From positions 5,034,501 through 5,098,500 of the forward strand of contig JAGUCH010000002.1 in NCBI GenBank assembly GCA_019096065.1: a stretch of 64,000 nucleotides of DNA, in the 5' to 3' direction. The notes below the pieces were generated by a model that did not search any database, was not told where the DNA came from, and was given only the letters and a program-made list of their open reading frames with translations. Position numbers and translations under genes: made by a program. Source of the stretch: Paracyclopina nana. Its lineage: Eukaryota > Arthropoda > Copepoda > Cyclopoida > Cyclopettidae. Of this stretch, positions 55,265 to 64,000 are shown in pieces. Each line of letters opens with the position of its first letter. The first letter of the stretch is position 1.

Positions 55265-56008
55265 ATGGCTTCAAAAGAAGACGTTCTTGTGCTATTTGAC
55301 GTGGACGGAACCCTGACTACGTCAAGGCAAGAAATGAAGCCAGAAATGAAGGAGTTGTTGCTGAACAAATTAAAAAAGAAAGCTGCCATTGGCATTGTGA
55401 GTGGCTCAGACTACGCCAAGCTGGCTGAGCAAGTAACTGGTGATTGCATTCAAAGCTTTGACTACATCTTTCCAGAAAATGGCTTGGTAGCCTATAAAAA
55501 GGGCGAGCTCGTTGCCAAAGAAGATATCGCCAATTTTATGGGCGAGGAAAAGATTCAGAAATTTATCAACTTCTGCCTCGCTTACATGTCAAAAATGGAG
55601 TTGCCTTTTAAACGTGGCAATTTCATTGAATTTCGAAACGGACTGATCAATATTTGCCCCCCTGGGAGATCTGTGACTCAAGAGCAACGTGATTACTTTG
55701 GAGTGTTGGATAGTGAAAAGCATTACCGTAGAGATTTTGTCGATGCTCTTGTTAAGGAGTTTCCAGATCTGGGCCTCAATTTTGCTATTGGAGGTCAAAT
55801 TTCCATTGATGCTTTTCCTGACGGCTGGGACAAACGCTTCTGCCTCAAATTTGTAGAGGGCCAATATAAAGAAATCCACTTTTTCGGGGATCGAACGGGC
55901 GAAGGTGGCAATGACCATCACATTTATGCTGACCCACGAACAATCGGCCACTCTGTTCAAAACCCTGAAGACACAATGGCTCAGCTGACCGAGATTTTTC
56001 AACTGTGA
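55265..56008 (+). CDS. PMM2: Phosphomannomutase
   Basis: Single exon, 247 residues from MASKEDVLVLFDVDGTLT, the usual family start and length. HAD-type nucleophile motif DVDGT, GIVSGSDYAKLAEQ, FPENGLVAYKKGE, RGNFIEFRNGLINICPPGRS and the C-terminal HFFGDRTGEGGNDHHIY are all present. It converts mannose-6-phosphate to mannose-1-phosphate for GDP-mannose and N-glycosylation. The frame is open upstream to ATG 55178, giving MRPLLRSLMESVNSFSFRQI plus nine residues, which looks like a mitochondrial presequence; whether it is used is unknown. TAF10 starts 93 nt after the stop. Confidence 0.96.
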   Translation: MASKEDVLVLFDVDGTLTTSRQEMKPEMKELLLNKLKKKAAIGIVSGSDYAKLAEQVTGDCIQSFDYIFPENGLVAYKKGELVAKEDIANFMGEEKIQKFINFCLAYMSKMELPFKRGNFIEFRNGLINICPPGRSVTQEQRDYFGVLDSEKHYRRDFVDALVKEFPDLGLNFAIGGQISIDAFPDGWDKRFCLKFVEGQYKEIHFFGDRTGEGGNDHHIYADPRTIGHSVQNPEDTMAQLTEIFQL

Positions 56009-56101
56009 TTGCTTTAGAAAAGATAAAAAAGAGAGCACTGTTTTATATGTTGTTGTTGCCAAGGAGTGTTGCACTATTTTTAATTTTGTTTGATGTTGCA
56101 G
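56009..56101 (+). promoter_or_regulatory. 93-nt intercistronic gap ending in a splice acceptor
   Basis: Pyrimidine-rich end ttttgtttgatgttgcag directly abuts the TAF10 ATG. Since both flanking genes are intronless here, this acceptor has no obvious cis partner. Confidence 0.6.
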
Positions 56102-56542
56102 ATGTCATCACATCCCGAGCACTTGGATCAGCTTTCAAATAACGGGCGAGACCAGCTCAACGGACAAATGCCGAATGGAAATGGTCAGCAAGCCCTGAAC
56201 GATGCTGCCCCAATCCCACCTCAACCTCCATTGTCTGATTTTCTGATGCAGCTCGAGGAATATTCTCCCACCATCCCAGACGCAGTTGTAAAGCACTACC
56301 TCTCTACGTCAGGCTTTGACACTTCAGATCCTCGAGTGCTCAGATTGGTGTCCTTGGCTGCGCAGAAGTTTGTTTCGGATGTAGCCAATGATGCGCTGCA
56401 GCACTGCAAGATGCGAAACGCTGGCCAGGCCATCAAGAACAACAAGAACAAGGACAGAAAGTTTGTCATGACCATGGAGGATCTCGGTCAGGCTCTGGGC
56501 AACCAGGGCGTGACTGTGAAAAAGCCCCCGTATTACACATGA
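56102..56542 (+). CDS. TAF10: TFIID/SAGA subunit TAF10
   Basis: Single exon, 146 residues. A Gln/Asn/Pro-rich N-terminus is followed by the TAF10 histone-fold: LSDFLMQLEEYSPTIPDAVV, LRLVSLAAQKFVSDVANDAL, QHCKMRN, FVMTMEDLGQALGNQGVTVK, ending PPYYT. It is a shared subunit of the TFIID and SAGA transcription complexes. The ATG sits right after an acceptor, downstream of PMM. Confidence 0.95.
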   Translation: MSSHPEHLDQLSNNGRDQLNGQMPNGNGQQALNDAAPIPPQPPLSDFLMQLEEYSPTIPDAVVKHYLSTSGFDTSDPRVLRLVSLAAQKFVSDVANDALQHCKMRNAGQAIKNNKNKDRKFVMTMEDLGQALGNQGVTVKKPPYYT

Positions 56543-57025
56543 TTTTTGTAAATATTATACCCTCTCGTACAACAACGTAACATTAAAAATAGAATGGACC
56601 CTCATTATCGTTTATCAACAGTTGTGGCTTTTTCATGCATTCAGTTCTTATCTATAGACCGTGGAACTCAGAATTGCTGAATTATTCTTGCCAACTCTTT
56701 TTGTGGTCAATTTATGATCAGGGTTGCGCAGCGGTACGTTAAGCTTTGGCATGATACTGCTGCTAAGTACTCTAGCACTTTCTACTTCGTTCCGTGCGTG
56801 TGTGCCTGCGCATGACGTCATGTACAGCTGGCTGCACTACAACGCATACGTACAGCATAGCACTTCTCATTGCTTCCTTGGTCGTCGTCAGGATCATCAA
56901 AACCTACTTCTGTGAAGCAGGGCATTTTATGAGTCACAGTCATTCGGTGACCACGTTCGCGATAAGTGCAGTATTATTGTTCACTTCACCGCCAGTTTGA
57001 TAAGAAGCATTTTCACAAAAAGAAC
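56543..57025. other. Intergenic region TAF10-nucleoredoxin-like
   Basis: About 480 bp. It contains a TGACGTCA octamer near 56814-56821, a plausible CRE-type promoter site for the downstream gene. Two small open frames here have no recognisable content. Confidence 0.5.
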
Positions 57026-57649
57026 ATGGAGCATATTGCTGGAAAAAACCTTGTCAGGGCTGATGGATCAAGCGTTCCAGCCGATTCTGCATTGGCTGGA
57101 AAGTCGGTGGTCCTCATCTACTTTTCTGCTCATTGGTGTCCTCCATGCAGGGCGTTCACTCCTGTCCTTAAAGATTTCTACGAGGTAATTAAAAAATAAA
57201 ATTAAAAATAGTACCAGCATATCATTAGTTAGAGATAAACAGCTCAACTAGCGACTTGAGTTGCATTGCAAATGCTTCTATAGAATTTAATTAGAGAAGC
57301 CGAACACATCATAATTGGTAGCCTATCCTAACGAATACGTAGGCTGCTTTCAGTACGAGTGTGTGAACATGTGATATTTTTTTAGGAAGTGCAAGGAGAG
57401 GGAGTGGAAATCGTCTTTGTGTCCTCGGACCGATCTCAAGCTGACATGCAGAGCTATATGAAAGAGTCCCATGGAGACTGGCTAGCCGTTGAGCACGGAT
57501 CTGCATTGGCCTCCGAACTCAAGTCCAAGTTTGGAGTCACAGGAATTCCCTGTTTGATAGTCCTCAAAGCGGATGGAACCTTAATCACTAAGGACGGAAG
57601 AAACGCTGTCTCGAGCAAGGGTCCCGCCGCTGTCAAAGATTGGAAGTGA
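57026..57649 (+). CDS. Nucleoredoxin/tryparedoxin-like thioredoxin-fold protein
   Basis: Two exons, 57026-57184 and 57386-57649, 140 residues. Active site [20 protein letters not shown] (WCPPC, the tryparedoxin/nucleoredoxin type), then [18 protein letters not shown] and the cis-proline loop [13 protein letters not shown]. No signal peptide, so it is a cytosolic or nuclear dithiol oxidoreductase. Single-domain length resembles nucleoredoxin-like protein 2 or tryparedoxin rather than full nucleoredoxin. Confidence 0.85.
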
Positions 57650-58164
57650 AACGTTACTCCAAGATTTTTTAGAAAAACTGATCTATGTCTAATTAATTTG
57701 CCCGCAAAAGTAAGCTTAAAAATAACTAATAAAATAGTTTAAAAGGGCAATGTATTACATCCTTTCATCACCAAATATCCGCGTCTTCACACATACAAGT
57801 ACACTTTCCCCAGCAGGAATTTCACTTGGATTTATAATCCGATTTTATACCTGTATATGGGAAAAACACTTCAACATATTCTACTCCTAAAACATGCTTG
57901 TCATTTTGTAGGACTGTTGGAAGCAGCATTTCAACTTGTAAAATTTCTTATCAATATATTTTTTGTGACAGTTAAAAAATTGAAAAAACTCAAGCAAGGG
58001 AACGAGCATACAAAAATTCGTAGGCTGGCATCGCTATTGCTACTGAACTCATACAAAAATATCATAATTATGATCGTACTGAAATGACATAAAGCTCGAG
58101 TTACAAGTATTAATTTTATGATGTTTTCACAGCCCAACGCTTTTACAATCAAACACACTTACAG
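57650..58164. other. Convergent intergenic region
   Basis: About 510 bp between the stops of the nucleoredoxin-like and QSOX genes. It would hold both 3' UTRs. No other feature. Confidence 0.5.
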
Positions 58165-60277
58165 CTACACCACATTGTAAAGGCCACCAGGCCTTCGAGT
58201 CGATGCAAAGAGGCCAGTCATAAAGCAAGGACACTTTCGTTTGGCCACAAACTTAAAGTAGGCAAGTATCAAGATGATTGCCGAAAGCAGGTACACAGAG
58301 AAGCAAAGACTTAAGTCCACGGGACCCCAAAAGGGTGAAGCGTTGGCAGCCCTGTCGTAATTGTTATGGAACTCGTCTATCGAGTCCTTCTTGTAAGCGG
58401 CCAAAGCATGATCGTTATTATTGTCTTTCGATGAAGATTTAAATCGAAGGCCTTGGTAGTTAAGATTTTCTTCCTGGTACAGATCTGTGAGAAATTCAAC
58501 AACCTTTTTGCGATCAAATTCCGACCACAAATCGCCACCAAGACGTGAATTGTAGCAATCGGAGCAATGCTGTCGGTTAGGAAAAACCTCTTTGGGGAAA
58601 GCCTTGTCGTCAGTGATGTCACCAGACAGTCTCAAGTTGGCTTTGTTATGTGCTTTCCACAGCCACAAAATGCTTGCAGATTTGTTACCAACTTCTCTTG
58701 GTAGGGCTTCTCCATCCTCGGCTGCCTGAAGGAAATGCCTGACGCAATCTTCACAGCCGAAGAAGTGCTTGACGTAACCAACCATTGCGTCGAGCACCTT
58801 ATGTGGAGGGTGCTCTTCGACTTTCTGATTAACCGTCAAGGTATGCCATAGAGTCCACAGGCTGCACGGGTAGCCTCCGTAGAAGGGTTTGCTTCCTTTA
58901 CACCCAATCCACACTCCGTTGGGGGTGTCTGTGAAACTCCCAAATGAAGCTCTAATATCATTTGCTTCTGCTATCAGATCTTCACCCCTGATAGCGTCAT
59001 CGTGACTTGCCACCCAGTCGCGCAATTTGCGTAAAAAGACCATTGTGTCATGGCGCCCTGGGAAGTTATTCACCAAGACGTCAAGGTAGTTTTGCAAGCT
59101 AACTAAAGCCGGGCCAACGATAGAGCTCCGAGAGCCAACTTCGTGAGTCAAAGAGTAAAGTACCGCGTTTTCGAGGTCACTCATGAACACTGTGTACCTT
59201 CTGCGTTTGATGTCTTCTTCTTTTGTGATTCGAGTTTCATCGCCATTTACGTTTACCTCGTCAGATTTTTCAGGGTGTCCAGTGGGGCCACGCTGTAAAT
59301 CTTCAGCAACAAAGTCGTTCAATGCTTTCCTCAAATCTTGCCAGGATTGTTCCGACGAAACGTCTGCAGTTTGGAAAATCACCTTTTTCTCTTGACTACT
59401 CTTGTTCACTAAAATGACAACAAATGGCATTTTGGAAGATAGAGAGGCAAGGTCAGCCAAAGGACCCTCGGAATTGAGGCCACGGCGAAAGACAACTTTG
59501 TCCTTGGCAAGAGTCTGCAATTCCAAAATTGCGAATTGGCCAAGTGCCGAGCTCTGTGGTTCTGCAATTAAAATTGCATTCGTTGCGCCCGGCGAAGCGC
59601 TCCACACTATGTCAATCGGTTGGTCCCTAGGAGAATTTGCGTATATGCGAAAGTAACTAGGACACGACTTAAAATCTCTTACATTGGGGTGAAATCAGGC
59701 CAACTCCTTTTCTTCCAGAATGCATTGTAGGTTGAATTTAAGCTCAATTTCATGACATATTTACTCATGTCAGCCATCATGAGACTTATGTCTTTACTCA
59801 TGCTTTCTCTCATCTCGCCCAGGTCGTTTTGTTTTGCCAATGGTGGAAAAAACTTTAAGCTTGGGTACCCCATAATCTCGTAGTTCCTGCAAGTGGCGAC
59901 ATTCTCGTCCTGAGCACAATCAATTGCACCCAGACGAATAATCGAATTCCAGTCTAGAAAAGTTTTAAATAATTTTAAAAAGCCTTAAAGTTCATAGCGA
60001 TTAATTACTCACTTTCTACATTTTGACCAAGCTCTTTGAAAATGGGGGCAAAGCGGATACAGTGGCCGCACCAGGATGAATAAAACTCTACCATCCATGC
60101 TGTAGAAGAGTTGTGAACAATTTGGGAGAAATTGTTGACATCGAGTAAAGTGATCCCACGATCCTTTGATGTGTACAGCGGACCACTTGAGCCGCCAAAA
60201 CCAAACTGGTGGCTGATTGGTGTAAGGAGTACAATTAAGGTAACAATGAAGTTGTGACAGTTATGAAGTCTAGCCAT
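58165..60277 (-). CDS. QSOX1: Quiescin sulfhydryl oxidase (QSOX)
   Basis: Three exons, 60277-60013, 59953-59683 and 59626-58165, 665 residues. Signal peptide (LHNCHNFIVTLIVLLTPISH), a thioredoxin domain with active site EFYSSWCGHCIRFAP, then a psi-Trx/helix-rich region. The Erv/ALR FAD domain has PYGGYPCSLWTLWHTLTVN-like sequence (FYGGYPCSLWTLWHTLTVN here), the CEDC redox motif (FFGCEDCVRHF), and HCSDCYNSR. A C-terminal membrane segment (FSVYLLSAIILILAYFKFVA) follows. QSOX oxidises thiols in secretory proteins and reduces O2 to H2O2. Orientation is divergent from the zinc-finger gene at 60788. Confidence 0.95.
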
Positions 60278-60787
60278 TTTGTCAACTTAGCCTTGACATT
60301 TGGTTTCTTACGTTACGTGGAAAAAATATTGCCGTATGTCTTGGGAACAGTGCACGAAATTAACCCAAGCTCAGCCCAAAGCTCAGCCCATATTACAAGT
60401 GATTGCTTAAAAGTTTAGTTCATATCCGGTTTTTTTGCGGTAACTAATTTAATTTTGTTGCAATAATGCTCTCTTTAGTGAATTGTACCCATGACGTGTG
60501 TTACAAAAATGCAATTCGATCACGTATTAGCCTTATATTTCGTAGTTCAACCCCAATTTTACCATTACCATTTTCGCGAAAGCTTTACAGTTTCGGCCTT
60601 AGTAATATAAAAGCAGTCAGCATTTTCAAAAAGTCGCCAAATTGACTGAGCGCAGATGTGAAAAACTTATTTGAATCACTCCTAAGCATCAAGTGCACAG
60701 TTGTGGGCAGCTTTGATGTTGATTTAGCATGCAGTTGTAAACAACTGATACTCTAAAAGTTGCACACAAACTTGTCGTCGTTTGACA
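60278..60787. promoter_or_regulatory. Divergent promoter region QSOX / PEP-like gene
   Basis: 510 bp between start codons. No distinctive element beyond AT-rich stretches. Confidence 0.45.
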
Positions 60788-63334
60788 ATGTCTGGACGAG
60801 GCTTTCGCGGGGGATCTAGAGGACCCTATCGAGGTGGGCCACCTAGAGGAGGTCCTACTAGAGGTCGTGGAGGTCAAAAAAGACCTTACCCTCCGAATCG
60901 AGATTTCGACTCACCAGGTCCACCGGTAACTAAGCATTTCAATAGATTTGACGCGCTGAAATTTAATGCATCTTTCATTGCGAGTAGTCGAAATCTTTAA
61001 GAGGAGGTCACTTCAGCAGCTCCAGCACGTGGAATAGGGTAAGTTTTTACTTCTTTTTCTCAACGATAGATAAATAGTTGAGTAGCTTAGAAGATAACCG
61101 AGATCTAAGGTCAGATTGTTCTCAAAGCGAACAAGGCCGTGCAATGAACAATTAAGAAACCAACATAAACAACAATTTGATACGCAGGGCTCTGAATATC
61201 GCGAATATGATCAACCACAGAGCGATTTCAATCATCCGGGACCCTCATCTTATGGAGGAGGAAATTATCAGCAGCCAATGCAGCAGACTGCAAGGCAGCA
61301 CCGAGACAATAATTATCCTCCGCAAGCGCTCGGTCCTTCTTATGGGGGTCCTTCGGGGCCACATGGCAGTAGAAGTCTGCCTACCCAATCATCTCTGCCC
61401 AAACCAATTCCCGCGCGAAGGGATAATGCGACTCCGCCTCCTCCTATGCGCTACCGGGATGAGCCACACCACTTGACTAGCCATCCCGATCCATACATGG
61501 ATCCGAGAAGTCGACACAGATCTCCTCAAGTGAGGATGTTGCCTCAGCAGCAGCAGCAGCAGTATCCCTCACATAACGACTATTATCGGTCGCCACCACC
61601 TCCCTCTCCTCCCCCGGCATTGATGGACAATCCTGGGCCTTCTTATGCTACTAATATGCCCAGAGGACGCAGAAGTCCATCCCGGGGTCGAGTAATGTCT
61701 CCTGCCTCAGTACGAGGCAGGGGCCGAGGAGTTGCTACAAAAAAGCCTAGTGCTCTCGAGAGATTAGGCCCAAAACTAAGCCTGTCGGATCGACTAGGGC
61801 CCAGAGGCCGAGGAAGTGGCCGTGGGGGCCGTGGCCGAGGAGCCCTTCTTCCCACCCCCTCGAAAGCAAGCCTTGCCTTTGAAAGCAAGGTTAATTCTGT
61901 TGAAGAAAACAATAAAAGGTATCTGAACATAGATCAGAAAAGCTGGGCATATTGTGCAGAATGAAGACAGTTCATAGTCCTTTTTGGGGCAATGGGATGC
62001 TCATGTTTGCTCATTTCTAGGTATGTAGAGGAGATTGGCGGTGGCGTTAAAATTGAGTGCCAACATTGCGGATTTAAGGCTGCAGCTTGGGAGGTAAGAA
62101 TTATTTTTCATGGCTACCATAGCTTGCTAAAACATAGGCTGTTTTTTAAAATATGCAGACATGCTAATGGCATACCATCGATGTAGTTTCGATATTTCAT
62201 TTTTGTGCTTACTCTTTTGCTTAGAACATTGTTGTTTTTAGATACAATTTTACAGCACGACTTACGCATTTTGCATTTCAGAAATACACGAGTCATTTGA
62301 TTGGAGAAATGCACGCGGGGTCTCTTAAAGCAGTGCGGACGAGGCTCCAGCAAAAGATTGGCATCTTGAGAGCAAGTCAAAGAAAAACTCAGAATTCCTT
62401 GACAAAAAGGATGGAGGAGGATGGCTCTCTATTTGATGAAAGCGGCATGCGAAAAGCAACATTATTTTGCAAACTGTGCAAACTTCTCTTTAATCAGAGC
62501 CGCGAATCACACAATGAGTCTGAAGATCACAAGAAAATTGTCCTGTTTCTCAATCCTCTCTGTGAGATATGTGATATCAGGTTTCGCACTCCAATGTCGT
62601 ATGAAAAGCATCTGTGCTCGGAAAAGCACCTCAAAAATATCCTCAATCCCCCTACGAAGAAAAAGGAAAAACCTGATGAAGATGACGACAACGAAGAAGA
62701 AGAGGAAGAAATGGATTTTAATCCTGATGATTTTGTGACCCTCGACGAAATTGTCGAAGAGGAGGATGACAAAGAAAGCGAGGAAACCTCCCATGCCGAA
62801 GAATCTGATAAACCTATTGACGAAGCAAACAGTTCAATGGTGTGCGAGGGAGAGAAAGTCAGAGTTGAATCGACAGAGACCGACAATGACTCTAAATTAA
62901 AAACTGAAGGGGAATCTAATGAAGCTTCCTCTAAAGTTAGAGAAGAGGCTATTGAACAGGAGGAAGAGGAAAATAAGGGGGTTGTTCTAGTTGAGCCTGA
63001 CACTCCTGTTGGGCTTGATTATGTTCGACAAGTAGTGATGTTCTATTGTGATTTATGTCACAAATACTTGCCCAAGTTGAATAGGGGCGATCCAGATGAA
63101 CTCGTTGACAGCCACTGCTCAAGTCCTGGACACCAGGATGCCTACGTAAAGAAAGAAACCGAGAAGAGGGCTGAGGAAAAAGAGGCCCTCAACGCCCTCG
63201 TAAAAGAGGAGCTCGCTGTGCCTAGTAAGACTGCTAAGGTGGATAAAATTGTTTTCAACGAAGACCAACTCGATTACGAAGCTGAATCCGAGTCTGTGAA
63301 CGGAGACATCAAATCCGAAGCCTCAGAGAAGTAG
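60788..63334 (+). CDS. RGG-rich C2H2 zinc-finger nuclear protein (PEP/CIZ1-like)
   Basis: Five-exon model: 60788-60925, 61004-61038, 61115-61918, 62021-62093 and 62282-63334, 700 residues. The small exon 2 and the start of exon 3 are the least certain; they were chosen to keep phase. N-terminus is RGG/GPY-rich (MSGRGFRGGSRGPYRGGPP), then Pro/Gln-rich, then a second RGR-rich patch. Four spaced C2H2 fingers follow: CQHCGF...HLIGEMH, CKLCKLLF...HNESEDH, CEICDIRF...HLCSEKH and CDLCHKYL...HCSSPGH. Long acidic Glu/Asp tracts lie between fingers 3 and 4. The layout resembles insect zinc-finger protein on ecdysone puffs and vertebrate CIZ1, which associate with nascent RNA or nuclear matrix. Orthology is inferred. 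Confidence 0.75.
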
Positions 63335-63480
63335 ACTTAATGTTGTGTATTTACATGAATCGCAATATAAACGTTGGTTTACTTTTGGGGATGAGCCGTC
63401 AGCAATCCGAACCATGATTACTCAAATGAGCCTGAAACCAAAGAAACTTTTACCCAAGAGAAGGAGATAAGATTTCAGCA

Positions 63481-64000
63481 TTAGCATACCTCCGGATATT
63501 TGTTCATCAACTGATCTTTCAACCTCCTTGCTACAGATTCGAGTTGGGACAAATATTGCAAGGTATCCTCTCTGCATGCTCCATTTTTGGCGTCCTCTCT
63601 ACCACTCTCCAGGAGTGTTAAGAGGACTCGCAACTTTTCATCAACATTGGGCTTCGCTTCACGCTCACTCGACAAAGCCCTTGGAATTCTGGAGGGGCTA
63701 AGTGCAAGCTGCTCTCGAGCGGTTCTTCTCGGCTTAGGCTGGACTCTTCCTATGGCAGGTTGAACTGGTGTAGTAAGGGGGGAAGGAAGCGGTCGATATG
63801 GGGGATGAAATGCGAGAGCGGCACCTTGGACAGTTCTCGGCGAGGGTGCAGATTGAGCTGAGGGAGTAGGCGACATTGACTCTCGCTCGTGGTCTGACCG
63901 CTCTAGTTCAGGCACAGGAGGAAGGGGTACGCGTCCAACTGCAGCTGGACCGAATTGGTGAATGGGCGCTGGCCTATTATACATGCGTTGCTGCTGAAGC
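63481..64000 (-). CDS. C-terminal exon of an unrecognised proline-rich protein (runs out of window)
   Basis: The open frame enters at the window edge (LQQQRMYNRPAPIHQFG) and ends TAA at 63481. It is Pro/Ser/Arg-rich with several PPVP- and SPSR-type stretches, then a short helical end (EKLRVLLTLLESGREDAKNG, YLSQLESVARRLKDQLMNKY). No domain recognised; the gene continues beyond 64000. Convergent with the PEP-like gene. Confidence 0.6.
   Translation of the reverse strand, partial: LQQQRMYNRPAPIHQFGPAAVGRVPLPPVPELERSDHERESMSPTPSAQSAPSPRTVQGAALAFHPPYRPLPSPLTTPVQPAIGRVQPKPRRTAREQLALSPSRIPRALSSEREAKPNVDEKLRVLLTLLESGREDAKNGACREDTLQYLSQLESVARRLKDQLMNKYPEVC

Noticed and set aside
60926-61000. End of the zinc-finger gene at the stop at 61000 (a short 70-residue RGG protein)
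   Set aside because: A donor at 60925 and in-phase downstream exons give a complete multi-finger protein; a 70-residue product would leave the downstream exons without a start.
62507-63003. Serine-rich minus-strand frames opposite the acidic tract of the zinc-finger gene
   Set aside because: Antisense of GAA/GAG/GAT codons always yields long Ser/Phe/Leu frames.

Overview
This is a nuclear animal genome window with spliced protein genes, canonical GT/AG introns (many only 45-65 bp, a few of 3.5-5.7 kb) and about 25 genes in 64 kb. The zona-pellucida-domain cuticle-type protein, the general protein set and AspRS resemble arthropod versions. A retained ZCWPW1-like gene, a genuine selenoprotein S and short-gap tandem gene pairs point to a compact-genome arthropod, possibly a crustacean, rather than a fly. 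The species cannot be fixed from the sequence alone.

Layout. 1-3476: 3' part of a ZP-domain membrane protein (+). 4311-11677: a CAP/GAPR-1-like gene (+). Its 5.7-kb intron holds a nested secreted kelch-like gene on the minus strand (7638-6090) and a transposon inserted inside another repeat (8.2-11.0 kb). 11881-16905: GCN2 eIF2alpha kinase, then a BTB zinc-finger gene only 27 nt downstream (16933-18382). 20178-18400 (-): CW+PWWP (ZCWPW1-like). 21054-20532 (-): unrecognised gene end. 26172-22228 (-): TANGO2, then an aspartyl-tRNA synthetase with two N-terminal WHEP domains. 26904-28319 (+): DBT. 30624-28410 (-): BLOC1S2 then MSTO1, separated by 2 nt. 31025-44272 (+): ALS2 (alsin), with two repeat-filled introns. 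44815-47040 (+): ACADL then NECAP. 47.3-49.9 kb: repeats. 50073-51451 (+): PSMC1. 52655-51602 (-): GLOD4. 52972-53486 (+): SELENOS with a UGA-Sec codon and a SECIS candidate. 54834-53771 (-): class I PITP. 55265-56542 (+): PMM then TAF10. 57026-57649 (+): nucleoredoxin-like. 60277-58165 (-): QSOX. 60788-63334 (+): PEP/CIZ1-like zinc-finger protein. 64000-63481 (-): unknown gene end.

Most genes are housekeeping (translation control, proteasome, mitochondrial oxidation, trafficking, disulfide formation). Five same-strand neighbours are separated by only 2-105 nt. Four of these have a 3' splice acceptor at or just before the downstream ATG, the pattern expected of operons resolved by spliced-leader trans-splicing.

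The most unusual non-coding theme is a set of seven or more repeat structures. Each is built from arms of short degenerate tandem repeats in opposite orientation, and each uses a different repeat unit. They look like foldback-type transposons. Two have clear target-site duplications (TAA for one, an 8-bp repeat for the other). A very recent 677-bp tandem duplication, small palindromic MITEs and tRNA-like sequences lie in the same introns.
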